Of a stretch of DNA of 64,000 bases, positions 1-12,438 are shown one piece after another; position 1 is the first letter of the stretch, and every line of letters starts with the position of its first letter. This DNA comes from Diphasiastrum complanatum (Eukaryota > Streptophyta > Lycopodiopsida > Lycopodiales > Lycopodiaceae), in assembly GCA_029204225.1 (NCBI GenBank), contig CM055110.1, positions 39,495,515 to 39,559,514 of the forward strand. Direction: 5' to 3'. A program made the position numbers and the translations under genes. A model generated the notes under the pieces. It made no database searches, was not told where the DNA came from, and was given only the letters and a program-made list of their open reading frames with translations.

Positions 1-1831
1 GCTTGACTAGAAGAGCATCGACTGTCATTGCACCCAATGATCCATCTCGTACTTGGTCGATTTGGACCATCTGGTGCTTCAGTTGCTGCTGGACCTCTTC
101 CAGAGTGGTCTTCTGTCCGGCCATCATGGATTTGATTTCCATTGTTTCTCTTTCTTTTTCTTTGGCCAACCTCTGATGATGTGTAATTTCTTGGTCTTGA
201 TGCTGGACCTTGCTCTCGAGCATTTGATATTGGCTCACCAACCAATCCATATGGTAGCTCGTTTCGGATAGGCCAATCATTGAGCGCTTGGCTGCTTTGG
301 TGAGCTTATCAGGGTTAGTGAGGGTTGGGTACTGATTTGGAGTGTGGGATGGTGAGGCTAAACCAGAAAATAAACGTTGTGTTAGAGCTGAAGATGGAGG
401 TGGAGGTGGAGGTGGAGGGAGTGGAGGGAGTGGAGGGATGATGTTAGTAACTCTTGTGGTTGTGGTGGTTAGTGGAGGGGTCAGACTCTGGCTCGTCGTC
501 GCTTATTTCCATCAGGTCCGCAGCATCAAAATATTGCGATGTGTCCAATTTGTGGACTTCCTGGGCATGTGGTTGTTGGTCGTGTGGTTGCTGAGCCGCT
601 TCCGTGTCCTGGGGACTGGATATCCCCACTCCTCCCCCCCCCCCAAAAAAAACTTGTGCCGGTGGTGATGTTGGTGGCGTTGGCGTGGTAAACAGTGTGG
701 GTGGGGTGGTGACTTTGTCTGGCTGACCTGTGACTTGAGATATTGTCGTGTCAGGTGTTGGTGTGGAAGTAGTTGCTCCATCACCCTCGTCAATGACATG
801 TGAGGGTGATGAGTGTTGTTGTGATGCCGTGGATGAGCTTCCATCCGAAGTTGAGCCGTCTGATGCTGACCCGGTTGGAGATGTGCTCCTAGCCTGAAGT
901 TGTCTTTTCATCCTTTGTTGCCTTGTGTTTGGCAATTGGGCCTTGGAGGTAGCGGCCTGTTGAGCTTCGGAGGTTGTGACTTCTTGTGGATCCGGTTGTG
1001 GGCTTCTTCGCTTCTGTACCAGAGGGAGAATACTGGTATTTACTGGTTTAGGTTGGGATCTCGATGGTGATGTAGCTCTTGATCATGCACGCTTGACTTT
1101 TTGGACTCAATGGGAATGTCCCATGCCTTGTCCACAAGTTGTAGGTGTTGTTGAAGCTTTAGCCCGTTCTGTACTTGGTAAAGAGTGATATATGTCATAA
1201 GATATCCTAGTACTGTGAGGGGCTGCTTGTTCTTAAGGCAGTCATGTAGGCAATTCGAAGCAAACTATGCCCAATCATAGAGGTTCTGGGCATGTAGTCG
1301 TGAATCTACCATCATGTGAAACAAGGACATGGGTACCCTCAGCACTTTCATCCGTGGTTTTTGTGTGCATCTGATGAGATAGGCACATGCTGCTTGGAGC
1401 TGCTGGTCATTGATGGCTTCCAGTCTGTACCCATCCTTATTCTTCCACTTGGTCACAGAGGGATCGATGTACTTGAAGTATGTCGTTTGCTCTACCTTTT
1501 GGAGTGTCCTTGAGATAGCATTTGGTCCTCGCGGGAACCCATAAGGTTGCAAGTCGACTGTCGCAAAAGATACGTTATAAACATAGTTCCTGATAGGTGG
1601 AACTATGATTTGGCATGACTTTGCCATTGCATGATAGTTGGCATATGCCATATGTACCAGGTACGGGCTTTGATAACCCATCAGGACATGGATCTGGAAT
1701 TCAATTTCCTTGAAGAATTACTCTGCCTACTGGTACCAGGTCTGCATCTCTGTAAGATCTAACTTGTACAGTTGGATGTCAAGCTTATTTGCTTCGGGAT
1801 CATCATAACTGGAACTGGGATTGGACGACAT
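1..1831 (-). pseudogene. Broken long ORF, probable N-terminal part of a Ty3-type Gag
   Basis: Reading leftward from an ATG at 1831 (start MSSNPSSSYDD) there is one long, damaged coding frame that leaves the window. It holds a charged N-terminus, a globular part (about 1680-1090), then a basic, Ser/Thr-rich, low-complexity part (about 1100-480), a polyproline run near 400-440, and a Gln/Glu/Lys-rich stretch (about 220-20) that should form a coiled coil. Breaks seen are TAG and TAA near 1727 and 1718, TAG at 1265, a TGA in the basic part, and frame changes near 1100 and 480. The frame follows a tandem-repeat leader of the same kind that precedes a recognisable Gag at 60116-60673, so I infer a gypsy Gag N-terminus. 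No zinc knuckle or gag core is visible inside the window. I do not recognise the globular part. Confidence 0.45.
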
Positions 1832-1859
1832 GGAGGAGAAATGAAAGAAATAAGGTTCT

Positions 1860-2235
1860 GAAAAAATCGAGTCGGTTGAGAGTTCAGACAGTGTTAAGGG
1901 CGTCGGTTGAGATTTGGTGGACTGGCGTCGGTTGAGATTTGAAGGATGGTGTCGGTCGAGATGGATGGACGGGCTCCGGTCGAGACTTGAAGGAGTGGCT
2001 TCGGTCGAGACTGAATGAGTGGCTCCAGTCGAGACTGAAGGAGTGGCTCCGGTCGAGACTGAAAGAGTGGCTCCGGTCGAGACTGAAGGACTGGCTCCGG
2101 TCGAGATGTGAGGTGCCATTGAACGCTTCGGTTGAGATTTAACGGAACGCTTTGGTTGAGATTTGAGCGAAGTGCTCAGGCTGAGATTTGAGAGAAGTGC
2201 TTCGGTTGAGATTTGAGAGAAGCACTTCGGTTGAG
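1860..2235. repeat. Degenerate tandem repeat, gypsy leader type A
   Basis: About 14 diverged copies of a 24-30 bp unit built around cggtYgagatttga on the + strand. On the minus strand it lies just upstream of the Gag-like ATG at 1831 and reads as a Ser/Thr-Gly/Ala-Thr-rich peptide without a stop. Related blocks occur at 5240-5790 and 60990-61722. Confidence 0.7.
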
Positions 2236-2249
2236 ATTTGAGAAAACCA

Positions 2250-2408
2250 CATTATGAAGGAATGGATTTGTTTGATGCAATTGAAGAACTTCAAAGGAAA
2301 AATATGACTGTGGCTCAAAGTAGAAGTTCTTATGAAAAAGGTGTATCTCCAGGAATGTTTGTATGCCTGAGATACCAGTTAGACAAAGATGAGGTGGCTA
2401 AAGTGTGA
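2250..2408 (+). other. Open 52-codon stretch of gene-like composition, unrecognised
   Basis: Between the tandem-repeat leader and the integrase end lies a + strand stretch that reads without a stop for 52 codons before TGA at 2406. Its composition is mixed and protein-like (for example MDLFDAIEELQRKN and SPGMFVCLRYQLDKDEVAKV), unlike the surrounding repeats. It has no transposon motif that I recognise. It could be a piece of a host exon captured between two gypsy fragments, or chance. No function is proposed. Confidence 0.25.
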
Positions 2409-2450
2409 GAATCATTTTCTATGGTGTAGCCTATCATTTTAGAAAAGATG

Positions 2451-3413
2451 TTAAATTGGATCAACAAAGAACAACTCTTTGTAATATTGCCGTAGACGAC
2501 CACCATTTACGACAGTGTCTAGGAGTATCCCGTCAAGTGTGTGCAATTGGACTGCACCATTAGGAAAGATTTTATTAATAACATACAGCCCCTCACTTCT
2601 GAATTTCAATTTGTCGGGGTGCTTCTTTGATGTATAAAAAAGCACCTGGTCACCTAAGTGTAGATCTTTATTGCGTAGGTGACGGTCATGCCAGGCCTTT
2701 TGGCATCGTTTGTTAACTAGTTGTGCGTGGTAAGATATTAGTCTCATATCGTTTAACTGGGCTAACGTAAATAGCCTAGTTTTGACTTGTTGTTCTATTG
2801 TAGCTTTTTCACAGAGATCTATTGAAAAAGCTTCCATGACTCTTAGCGAAGGTACTAAGAATTCTACGGGCATTACCGCCTCTTGACCATATACTAAGTG
2901 GAAAGGGGTAACCCACCCAGTGGCTTTCTTTGGGGTGGTGCGGTAAGCCCAGACAACTGAGAAAAGTTTTGTTTCCCAATCAGAACAACTGGTTTCAACT
3001 ATCTTGGTCAAAATTTTACATATCATCTTGTTAGTTGATTCAGCCTGGCCATTACATCTAGGATAGTACGGTGGTGTACCCTTTCTGTGAACGACAAGGT
3101 AATGGCGAAGGAGGTTATCAATGACAGCATTTAAAAAATATGTGTCGCAATCACTAACTAGCTCTATGGGACAGCCAAAATGTGTAATAATGTTTTCGTA
3201 AAGAAAACGCGCAACTATTTTTGCGTTGGCACCCTTCGTTGCTCGAGCCTCAACCCACTTAGTGGCGTAATCTATGGCTATGAGGATGTAACGAGCTTGG
3301 GTATGTTTTGCGGCTGGACTGATTGGTCCAACAATTCCCCACGTATGGAAGGCTTCGTCTTCTACAATGGGAGTCAGTGGTGTGAAGTCTGCTTTGGTAT
3401 TTTTTTTTGCTCA
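2451..3413 (-). CDS. Ty3/gypsy integrase fragment with D-D-E triad
   Basis: An unbroken minus-strand frame of about 320 codons, opening after an A-rich run near 3413 and ending with ...LFFVDPI at 2451. It carries the retroviral integrase core: first Asp in AIDYATKW (about 3270), second Asp in VSDCDTYF (about 3150, usual form SDRGTHF) and Glu in GQAESTNK (about 3040). The C-terminal domain follows with WAYRTTPKKATGW, LVYGQEAVMP and a basic tail typical of plant gypsy integrases. Integrase joins the cDNA ends to host DNA. The upstream RNase H and zinc-finger segments lie in other frames with stops, so this is the surviving end of a dead polyprotein. Order RT-RH-INT marks it as Ty3/gypsy. Confidence 0.85.
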
Positions 3414-3424
3414 TTGACAAACAT

Positions 3425-4215
3425 CACATGCTTTAATGATAGCAAATGTGTCCTTAAACAAAGATGGCCACTACAATCATGCTCGAAGGATAATCTTCGT
3501 TGTGGATTCAGAAGAAAAGTGGCCACCTCCGATGCCCTCATGAGCCTGAGATATGATAGGTCGTATCTCCGATTCATAAGCACATCGACGAATGATACCG
3601 TCAATGCCCCTTTTGTAAAGTTGTCCCGCTATTAACTGAAAGGGTGCTGCTTTTAGTAAAAAAAAAAAATTTCCGTTGTACTCAGGCCTTCTTTTAGTCT
3701 GTCTGTCGTTAGGAACTGAGTAATCTCCTCAGCCCATAAGAGTGTAGCATCGATCTGAAAAAGGCATGCATCAGGGAGATCATCATTGACTGGTGCAGTT
3801 GCTTTTTCAGCACTTGGTAGTCAGGAAAGGTGATCCGCCAGGAAATGTTGGGTCCCTTTCCGAACGACTACACGAAAATTAAATTCTTCTAAAATCAACA
3901 GCCATTGAGCTATACTTCCCGTTTTACAGGATTTGAGGTCTTTGCCATACTCGTTCGGTTGCGCAAGAAGACCTCCAATGGCATACTTACTTGCGTCAGT
4001 ATGCACATGGAACTCTTTCGTGTAATCTGGCGAGCGGAGTATGGGAGCCGTGGTGAGGGCTGTTTTCAACTCCTCAAAGGCCTTAATTCGTTCTTCGGTC
4101 CAGTGAGAATCTACCACAACTAAATAAATGAGGCGGGCCTTGCCGGCATAGTCGATTATAAAGATGCAATAATAATTTGTATGACCGAGGAAGACATATA
4201 CTTACTTTCCACTGT
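3425..4215 (-). pseudogene. Ty3/gypsy RT end, RNase H and integrase zinc-finger remnant
   Basis: Minus strand, in order: the RT connection motif FLGHTNYY (about 4190), then RNase H pieces including KAFEELKTALTTAPIL and VHTDASKYAIGGLLAQ, then QWLLILEEFNF and RKGTQHFLADHLS at 3821. The usual 45-60 residues between the DAS motif and the QWLLILEEF segment are missing, so the RNase H core has an internal deletion. Further on, the H2C2 integrase finger (HEGIGGGH ... CDVC, 3430-3560) contains stops. The RT catalytic part is absent: homology stops near 4210, where leader-like sequence begins. Confidence 0.75.
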
Positions 4216-5235
4216 AACCTTGATTTTTGACAGGTCGGTAGAAATACCGTCCTCGGTTGATGCGAGTGCAATGAGACCAGTGGCGGTTGATATGGCTGAA
4301 TAGTAGATGGCTTGCAGTTTCCATGGATCAAGAATGGAGATGAGGGGATTACAGAGTGTTGGGATGATTTGCGGTCCATAGCTGTGTCAGTCGGAATTGG
4401 TTGCGAGGATGTCGAGTGGAGATGGGTGCGATTAAATGCAGTGTTGTGTAGTTTTTGATGGGTTTAGGACGGACGTATGTTGATGCGGATTATGATTGAC
4501 TATAATCAGAATGCAGTGGAGCAGTTGGATTTGTAAGTGGTCGTTATAATGCGATCTTGCAATTTCCATGGTGCGAGGATTGACAAGAGTGGATGATAGT
4601 GAGTTGTGTGTGTTTGCGATGGTGGACGGATCCTACAGTTCGGGATGGATGGCAATGGTTTGAGGTGGGCTGCTATACCTATGGGTTACGGTGGATTGCA
4701 GTCTGTACAGGTTGCGATGGATGACGGTGGTTTGTAGTGGACTGTTGTACCTACGGGTTACGGTGGATTGCAGTCCATACAGGTTGCGATGGATGACGGT
4801 GGTTGCGGGTGTTTACGATTCGTACAGTTACGATAGATTACAATGCCTACGGTTATGATGGATGACGGTTCCTACGGGTGAAAATGGGTGGTACGATAGG
4901 TGGGATGTGGTTGCTTGTGGTGGAACGGTTGTATGCTGGTTATTATGTGTGAAGGAATGACATGAATGAATTGTGGTCGCTACGGTTCAAGACGGTTGGT
5001 GCAATATCTGGGATTCGGTTCTACCGTTGGAAGAGTGGAGGTGTGTGATTGCGGGTTCTGATGAGAGCGGTGGTGCTAGTGTTGGTGATGGCTACGGCTC
5101 AAGGCGATCACTATGGTGTCATGTAGTGGTTTGCAATGGCTACGACTCAAGGCAGATACAAGCCCGTGGCAATGCTCTCATTTATAGTGGTGCAGCTTGT
5201 AGTTCGTTTGGTTTGACAAAAAGATTGTCATTGAA
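4216..5235. other. No gene seen; includes a 72-bp direct duplication
   Basis: GT-rich sequence without credible coding content. A 72-bp unit starting with gggttacggtggattgcag is tandemly repeated at 4683-4754 and 4755-4807, the second copy partial, with looser relatives on both sides. It lies between the gypsy leader repeats and the truncated RT, where gag, protease and most of RT should be, so it probably is leader or untranslated element sequence. Confidence 0.5.
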
Positions 5236-5239
5236 AAGG

Positions 5240-5790
5240 TTGGTGGTCGAGCGTGGATCTGGTCTGGTTGAGATTGGAAGAAATCTGTTTGGTCTAGATT
5301 GGACCCAGACCCTCCGGTCGAGAGTTGAGCAAAAACTCTTCGGTCGAGACGTGATAAGATCTCGTCGGTCGAGAGTTGAGAAATTGCTTCGGTTGAGATT
5401 GAGAATCTCTTTGGTTGAGATTTAAGCGTTGGGTTTCGACTGAGATTGAATAGAGCACTTTGGCTCTGGTTGAGATTTGAAGGAGCGCTTCCGCTGAGAT
5501 CAGGACTAAACGCTCTGGTTGAGATGTGAAAGAGCGCTTCGGCTGAGATCAAGACTGAAGGCTCCGGTTGAGATTTGAATGTTGCCTTCGGTTGAGATCA
5601 GGACTGAAGGCTCCGGTTGAGATTTGAAGGAGCGCTTTGGCTGAGATCAGGACTGAAGGCTCCGGTTGAGATTTGAAGGATGCCTTTGGTCGAGATGTTA
5701 GAGAGGCCTTCGGTCAAAATCTGGACTTATGGCTCCGGTCGAGATTTGAACGATGAGCGTCGGTTGAGGTGAAACTCAGGATATTGAAGT
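5240..5790. repeat. Degenerate tandem repeat, gypsy leader type A
   Basis: Around 20 diverged copies of a 25-30 bp unit with core cggttgagatttga or cggtcgagat. It lies downstream (minus sense) of the primer site at 6004-6020, as expected for the untranslated leader of the minus-strand gypsy element. Confidence 0.7.
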
Positions 5791-6003
5791 AGTGGCTCGG
5801 TCGAGAGTTAGTAGGTAGCGGTCTGGTCCAGACATGAGTCGTGGAGCTCGGCTTGGTAAGGATCATGAAACCCCGGTTGAGAAGTGAGCTGCACGTCAGT
5901 CAGGACCAAAGTGGTGAGCTCTGCAATGAACATGTGGGAGACCGCGGAGAGATTGTTTGGCAGCACAGATGAGAAAGATATGGCTTGGTTTAACGTCTGT
6001 GTA

Positions 6004-6020
6004 GCTGTGGAATGGCGCCA
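6004..6020 (-). other. Primer binding site of minus-strand gypsy element
   Basis: On the minus strand the sequence reads TGGCGCCATTCCACAGC, of the TGGCGCC type common in plant Ty3/gypsy primer sites, two bases inside a sequence ending ...TGTGAACA. I have not assigned the tRNA. Confidence 0.6.
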
Positions 6021-6022
6021 AA

Positions 6023-7121
6023 TGTTCACAGATTCACTGAATCTGTGAACACGGTTTTTTTGTTTCTTTTTATCGTTCTTTCCTCGTTCTTCTGTGGTTA
6101 CGGTTCTTACGGTTCTTCTTCTTATTAGAACAGTTACCAAATAGAAGGGTTACTCAGATTGCAATGTGTATTTCCTAGCCTGTCAGTGGGAGTCACGGAT
6201 CCGATACTCAGCTACATGCATAAACCAGTCATGTAACCAGTCCTAGCTCAAGAAGATCAACGTTCTGGAATAGAGAGCAATCCTACCACTGTCTACTAAA
6301 TCAGAAAGCAATCAAGAACAAGATTAACTACTGAAACAAGAAACAAGAAACTAGATTTCTAACAACATTTTAACAGTCTAAGAATCAAGAAACACTCATT
6401 TCTTGATGCTTCGATTGCTCAAGAACAAACAAGAACTGGACTGTAAGAAAGTATGCAAGATCTACACCACTATTCCAGCCTATTTAGTTTACTTGAATGC
6501 TGATTCCTATGCTTATTCCACAAACAAGAAATGAATCCTAATCCACAACTAAGAAAGAAAACAAGAACCTAGTTAATCCACAATACAAGGAAATCAAGCA
6601 TGCTCATAGAAACTTCACTCAAGAACATTGCCATGAACAAGGAGCTTAGCAATTATCAAGAACTTGTAGAGGATCTTCTTTATTTGCTCAAGAGAACTTG
6701 ACAATACATTCAAAAAGCTCCCTCACAAGAGAGGGGGGCCCTGAAATAAGCAAGAAGGCTGCCCATGTGGAGCCTAAATGGCAATTCCACCAAATTAGAA
6801 ATTACATGTGGAATTTGCCCTTCCACTAAAGGTCACCATCAAAAGGTGGCTCACTATAACTAATTTAAGGGGGGTCTACAATTATTTACAAAGCCTAGGA
6901 AATATGACTAGCTCCTACATGGTCGTTACTTCTCTGGGATACACCATGTAGGCTCACATAGATATTTCACTGTCATCCTAGCTAGTAATTTCTCGGCTCT
7001 CATGCTCGGCTCTCAGCTTCTTCTGCTCTCCTCCTTCTGAGACCTCCTCGGTCATAGGTGAGAGATATTTTGTGTCTTTAGCTTGGCTCGGCATATGGGG
7101 ATTCTCTAAAAACTGCTAACA
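6023..7121 (-). mobile_element. Probable 5' LTR of minus-strand gypsy element
   Basis: The minus-strand interval starts TGTTAGCAG (7121) and ends TGTGAACA (6023), directly before the primer site, giving a 1099-bp LTR with TG..CA ends. The last 29 bp form a perfect palindrome. The right edge abuts acaag of a family-1 copia LTR that lacks its first 187 bp, which fits insertion of the gypsy element into that LTR. No second copy is in the window, so the boundary rests on ends and context. No coding content is visible. Confidence 0.5.
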
Positions 7122-7664
7122 ACAAGTGTAATACTTTTGTTTGATGAAATTTAAGAGGTCCAATAGGATTTAGAGGCGGAACCTTGAGAGGTCCAATAGA
7201 ATTTGAGGTTTGCTTGAAAATGATCCAATAGAATTTAGAGGTGAATGGATCAATGGTCCAATAGGATTAAGAGGTGGCAAAAGTGTGGTCCAATCATAGT
7301 TAAGCATAGTGGTAGCTTGTGGATCTACTAGTATCATTGTACTTCTCATTTGGATCTTATTGATTTTGAGATTGAGTGGATTTTGTGAGTAATTGGTTTT
7401 CTAGCTTTCTCTCTCTACCCAAGAGCTCGATGATTTTCTCTCTCTACCCAAGGAGAGCAGCTTGTTTTTACTTAGATTATTTTTGGAACACTTCTCACAT
7501 GTGTGAGTGAGATTTGGAAGTGATTGAATGCATGTAGTAGTGTGTTTTTGCCATAGAATCAAAGATAGATCTTGAATCTCAATCTAGTCTTGATCTTGGT
7601 GCAGCTACACCCTTAGGAGGTCACAAGTACATGTTGTGGACAGTCCCCACGTGTGAAATCAACA
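7122..7664 (+). mobile_element. 5' LTR of copia family 1, 5'-truncated
   Basis: Matches 12626-13134 plus 19454-19490 almost throughout, including the repeated rtccaatagRattta units and the tctctctctaccc repeat. It ends ...aatcaaca immediately before the primer site. The first 187 bp of the LTR (12439-12625) are missing; the edge coincides with the inferred end of the gypsy LTR on the left. Confidence 0.8.
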
Positions 7665-7677
7665 TGGTATCAGAGCC
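7665..7677 (+). other. Primer binding site, copia family 1
   Basis: tggtatcagagcc, complementary to the 3' end of plant initiator tRNA-Met, directly after the LTR end. Confidence 0.9.
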
Positions 7678-8415
7678 TACCTAAGTTTACCATGCATTTT
7701 GATCCATTTAAGTGAAAACTTTTCATCAATCTTGAGCTAGAAATTGTCAAGATCCATTTTCCTAGCTATCTTGTCTAATTTTGGATCAAAAGAGATCAAT
7801 AGGGCATTGATTGGGTCTGACCTGGTACTGTACAGAATCAGGTGCTCAGACATGTGTGAGGAACATCCAATTTCATATTGAGAGTTCTCTCTCATGCTTG
7901 ATCCATTTATCTTGCTTGATAGCTTTTTTTGAAGCTATTTTTGTCTAGTTTTTTATGCAATCGGTTTCATTCCATTTGGTTGAGCCAATCAGAAGTTATA
8001 AGCTATTGAAGAGGGTTAGGTAGGGCACCTAGACCTGGGTGGACACATTTGGTTTGGTCAAGAGATTGCTTGTTAGATCTATGTTCACAGTTGTATGGTT
8101 ACCAATCTCATCTATAAGTGATCTAGACATTGTTTTGAGATCTTAGCCAATTTGTTTCATGCAATATCATTGCGTTTGAGTCAAATTTAATTACTTAGTG
8201 TCTCTCACACATGCTAAGAGTAAATGATCCTAACTTTGTCTATAATCCATCATTTGATGTGAAATAGATCTTGTTTTAGAGAGATTTGAGTAGCTAGTGA
8301 GAATCAATTCACAAATAGTTGCAAGATTTTTCATAGGAGGAGATAGTACTTCATGATCCTATTGAGAGTGTGTAGCAACATTTATTGTTCATCATTTGAG
8401 TTTTCTTCACTTCAA

Positions 8416-11400
8416 ATGGCTTCAATGAGTTCATCTTTGTTGGAACCAAGTGAAAGATTGTCCACTTCAAACTATTCAATTTGGAAGATGAAGATGGAGT
8501 CCATCTTGATCCTTCAAGACGTGATGGACATAGTTCTTGGCCTTGAAGAAGAACCACAAGTTCTTCAAGGGGTTCAAAAATACAAAAAGAGAGCTAGGAT
8601 GGCTCTCCACTACATTAAGATGAATGTCTCTAATGAGATATTGAGGGAGATAGGTACTTGTACAACAACCAAAGAAGCTTGGGATTGTCTCAAGACTATC
8701 TATGAGGCTAAGAACACCTCTAGGCTCCTCACTCTTAGAAATCAAATATTTCAAAGTAGCCAAAAGAGTGATGAGAGTGCATCTAGATATGTTTTGAGAG
8801 TAAAAGATATTCATAGAGAGCTTGTTTGCATTGGTGATTCCATCAATCAAAATGAGCTAGTCCAAGTCATTCTCAATGGCTTGAGAAGTGAATTTGATAA
8901 CCTTGTCCAATCCTATGCCATTAAGGAGGAGCTACCAAGTTTGGAGGCTCTCCAAAGTGTGCTAATTTCTGAAGAATCAAGACAAGAGTACAAGGTCTTG
9001 AGGATGGACAAGCTTTCTCTCACTCATAATGATGGAAAAGCCCTCTTTGCCAAGGACAAGCACAAAGGGAGGATCAAGAACCAATTTCAACAATCCTCAA
9101 GCAAGGACAAAGCCAAATCCAAAGACAAAGATGAGGATGAAGATGATTCCTCTAATGCTTCATCATCCAAGCTCAAGAAGAAGAAGATCGAGTGCTTTTA
9201 TTGTGGCAAGAAAGGCCATTATGCCACCAATTGCTTCAAGAAGAAGAATCAACTCAAGCAAGCCAACATCACCAATGAGAAGGAAGACACTATTGCAAGT
9301 GATGGAGAGGGATCTCTTATGGTCTCTAGCTTCTCATCCACTCCTTTCAAGAAGGACGGCTTATGGTATATTGATAGTGGAGCCTCTTCACATATGTGTA
9401 GCTCCAAGGATTCTTTCTCTTCTATTGCATCTAACGATGGAGTCAAGAAATCAATATACACTACAAATGATTTTGAATGTCCTATTGAAGGCATAGGGAA
9501 CATTCCCTTAAAGCTTGCATCCTCTAAAGTTCTTTCTCTTTCTAAAGTGCTTTATGTGCCTAAGCTTACTAAGAATCTCATTAGTGTTGGCCAATTGCTT
9601 GATAATGGCCTTGATGTAAAATTCAATGTTGATACTTGTACTATCAAGAAGAATGATGAGATACTTGCATTAGGATCTAGATTTGGAGGCATCTATAAAC
9701 TGATCCAAATGAATATGTGAATGCTTGTAATGTTGCTCTTGTGAACAAGCTCTCTATGGAGGAATTATGGATAGGAGGTTGGGACATCCCAACTACAAAT
9801 CCATGCTCTCTATGATCAAAGAGGCCAAAGCTATTGGCTTGCCAAAGTCATTCTCCAAGAAGATCAAGCCTTGTGAGGCTTGTGCTATTGCTAAATCTCA
9901 CAAAAAGCCATTTACAAGATCTTCTATCAAAATCAAGCATCCTTTGGAGTTAATCCACTCGGATGTGCATTTCTCATCAACTATAAGCAAGGGAGGAGCC
10001 ACTTGTTTTGTTACTTTCATTGATGATTTCACAAGATTCACTTGGATATATCTTCTTGCTTCTAAATCTATGGTGTTTGATCATTTCCTTATTTTCAAAG
10101 CTTATGTAGAGAATCAATTCTCATTCAAGATTAAAGCTCTTAGATGTGATGGAGGTGGTGAATATATCTCCAATAAATTTCATGATTTTTGTGAGCTTGA
10201 AGGCATCAAAAGAGAGTTCTCTTGTGCCTACTCTCCATCTCAAAATGGAGTGGCCGAGAGAAAGAATAGATCTCTATGTGAATGTGCAAAATCTATGAGA
10301 ATTGAGGCATCTTAGATTTTTGGGGAGAATCCATTAATTGTGCAAATTATCTTTGCAATAGGCTCCCACATATAGCTCTTGGAAGAAAGTCACCATATGA
10401 AATCTTATATTTGAAGAAGCCTAAGGTTGATCACCTTAGAGTTTTTTGATGCATATGCTTTACCCATATTCCCTTGGAAACAAGGAAGAAGGAAGATCCT
10501 AGTGCATCCACCAAAAAGGCCTATAGAGTCTTTGTACTCTCTACTTCTCAAGCTATTGAAAGTAGAGATGTTTTCTTTCATGAAGATCAACATTCATCTT
10601 TTGAAGAGGCCAAGATCAAGAAGTCTATGGACGCATCACCTATTATAGATTTTGAAGAAAATTATGATGTGATGGGGTCGAGAATTGAAGAAGACTCTCC
10701 TCGGATTTTCTCACCAAGAAGATCCATGAGAGATAGATCCGAGCCTAAGAGGCTCTCATATGTTGACAAAGGCAAACAAGTGGATCTTGATTCCGCTAAT
10801 TATGTTTTTTATGTCTCTCACGAAGATCCAAAGAATGTACAAGAGGCACTCAATACCAAGGAGTGGTATGATGCCATGAAGCAAGAGTATGATGCATTGA
10901 TCACCAACAATACTTGGGAGCTTGTGGATCCTCTATCCAACAAGCATGTGATTGGTTGCAAGTGGGTATTTCGGATCAAGTACAATCATGATGGCACCAT
11001 CAACAAGTATAAAGCCAGATTATGTGCCAAAGGATTTGCTCAAATCCATGGCCTTGATTATGAGGAGACCTTTGCCCATTGCAAAGATGGTGACAATAAG
11101 AATTCTTATTTCTCTTGCTTGTTTATTTAAGTGGAAGGTGTTCCAATTAGATGTATCCAATGCTTTTCTAAATGGTTATCTTGAGGAGGAGATCTATATG
11201 GAACAACCTCAAGGATTTATCCAGGATGAATTCAAAGTGTGCTTGCTCTTCAAAAGTCTTTATGGACTCAAGCAAGCACCAAGATCATGGTATTCAAGAC
11301 TTAATTCTTTCCTTATCTCACTAGGATTTACTCTTAGTGACTATGATCCTTCCATGTATCTAAAGTTTGTTGATAGTAATATTGTCATTCTTCTAATTTA

Positions 11401-12424
11401 AGGTGATGACATTATTCTTTGTGGAAGTTGTATCAAGCTAGTTGATGAAACTAAGCTAGCACTTGGATGTGAGTTTAAAATGCAAGATCTAGGAGAAATA
11501 CATTACATCCTAGGCCTAGAGATTGATTTTTATGAAGATCATGTTTTTATATGCCAATCTAGATATGCTCACTCTATGTTGAAAAAATTCCATAAGGAAA
11601 ATTCTAAGAGCATAGATACTCCAATAAAGCAAATTGAAAAAGATCCTAATGAAGGTGATGAAAGATCCTTCGAGGACATCACACTTTTTAGGAGTCTTGT
11701 AGGCTCCTTGATTTGGCTTACCATTACTAGGCCCGATTTAAGTTTTTATGTACACAAATTGAATCAATTTATGCAAGATCCTAAGATTCATCATTGGAAG
11801 ATGGCCAAGAGGATTCTAAGATATGTATCTTCATCTTGTGATTATGGTCTACTTTATAAAAGTGAAGATCTATCCATTATTGGCTACTCGGATTCGGACT
11901 TTGCAAGTGACAAGATGGATCGAAAGTCTATTAGTGCATACACTATCTTTCTTGGAGGCAAGCTAATATCTTGGCTTTCCAAAAAGAAAGATACTATATC
12001 TCTCTCTTCATGTGAGGCCGAGTACAAAGCACTCACTACAACCACCAAAGAATTGCTTTGGATCAAGAGATTATTATTGGAGCTAAAGTGCATCAAGGAA
12101 GATGATCTACCAATGATCAAGTGTGATAATATCTCAGCCCAAGCTCTTGCCAATAATCCCATATTTCATGCAAGCAGCAAGCATATAGAAGTGGCACACC
12201 ATTTTGTGAGAGAAAAGCTTATTGGAGGAGAATTCTATTTGGAGCATGTCAACTCATCGTCTTGTATTGTCGATCTACTCACCAAGCCTTTCTTCATTTC
12301 TAATACAAGCAGGTTGGTCCTCTTACGAAGTGGATGTGGAATGTCCTTGATCTCTATCTCTTCATCAAGCATAGATCTAACCTTGGAGTTATATCAAGAT
12401 CAATGCTCAAATCTTCATAGATAA
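8416..12424 (+). pseudogene. Ty1/copia Gag-Pol, family 1, decayed
   Basis: Starts at ATG 8416 (MASMSSSLLEPSERL); the ATG at 8353 lies upstream of the family-conserved start. Gag runs to a CX2CX4HX4C knuckle (CFYCGKKGHYATNC, about 9193). Protease has WYIDSGASSHM (about 9364). A frameshift ends this frame at 9720. GAG-pre-integrase (RLGHPNYKSM) and integrase D..D..E (IHSDVHF, CDGGGEY, NGVAERKN) follow, with a stop at 10313. Reverse transcriptase is frameshifted near 11090, and its YVDD box is replaced by stop-GDD at 11399. RNase H (YSDSDFASDKMDRKS) continues to 12424. At least five breaks make it non-autonomous. The order PR-INT-RT-RH marks Ty1/copia. It shares a common plan with the intact family-2 polyprotein. 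Confidence 0.92.
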
Positions 12425-12438
12425 TTTTTTAGGAGGAG

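Noticed and set aside
342-668. 108-codon + strand ORF with a Gly run
   Set aside because: Reverse of the low-complexity Pro/Ser/Thr region of the minus-strand Gag-like frame.
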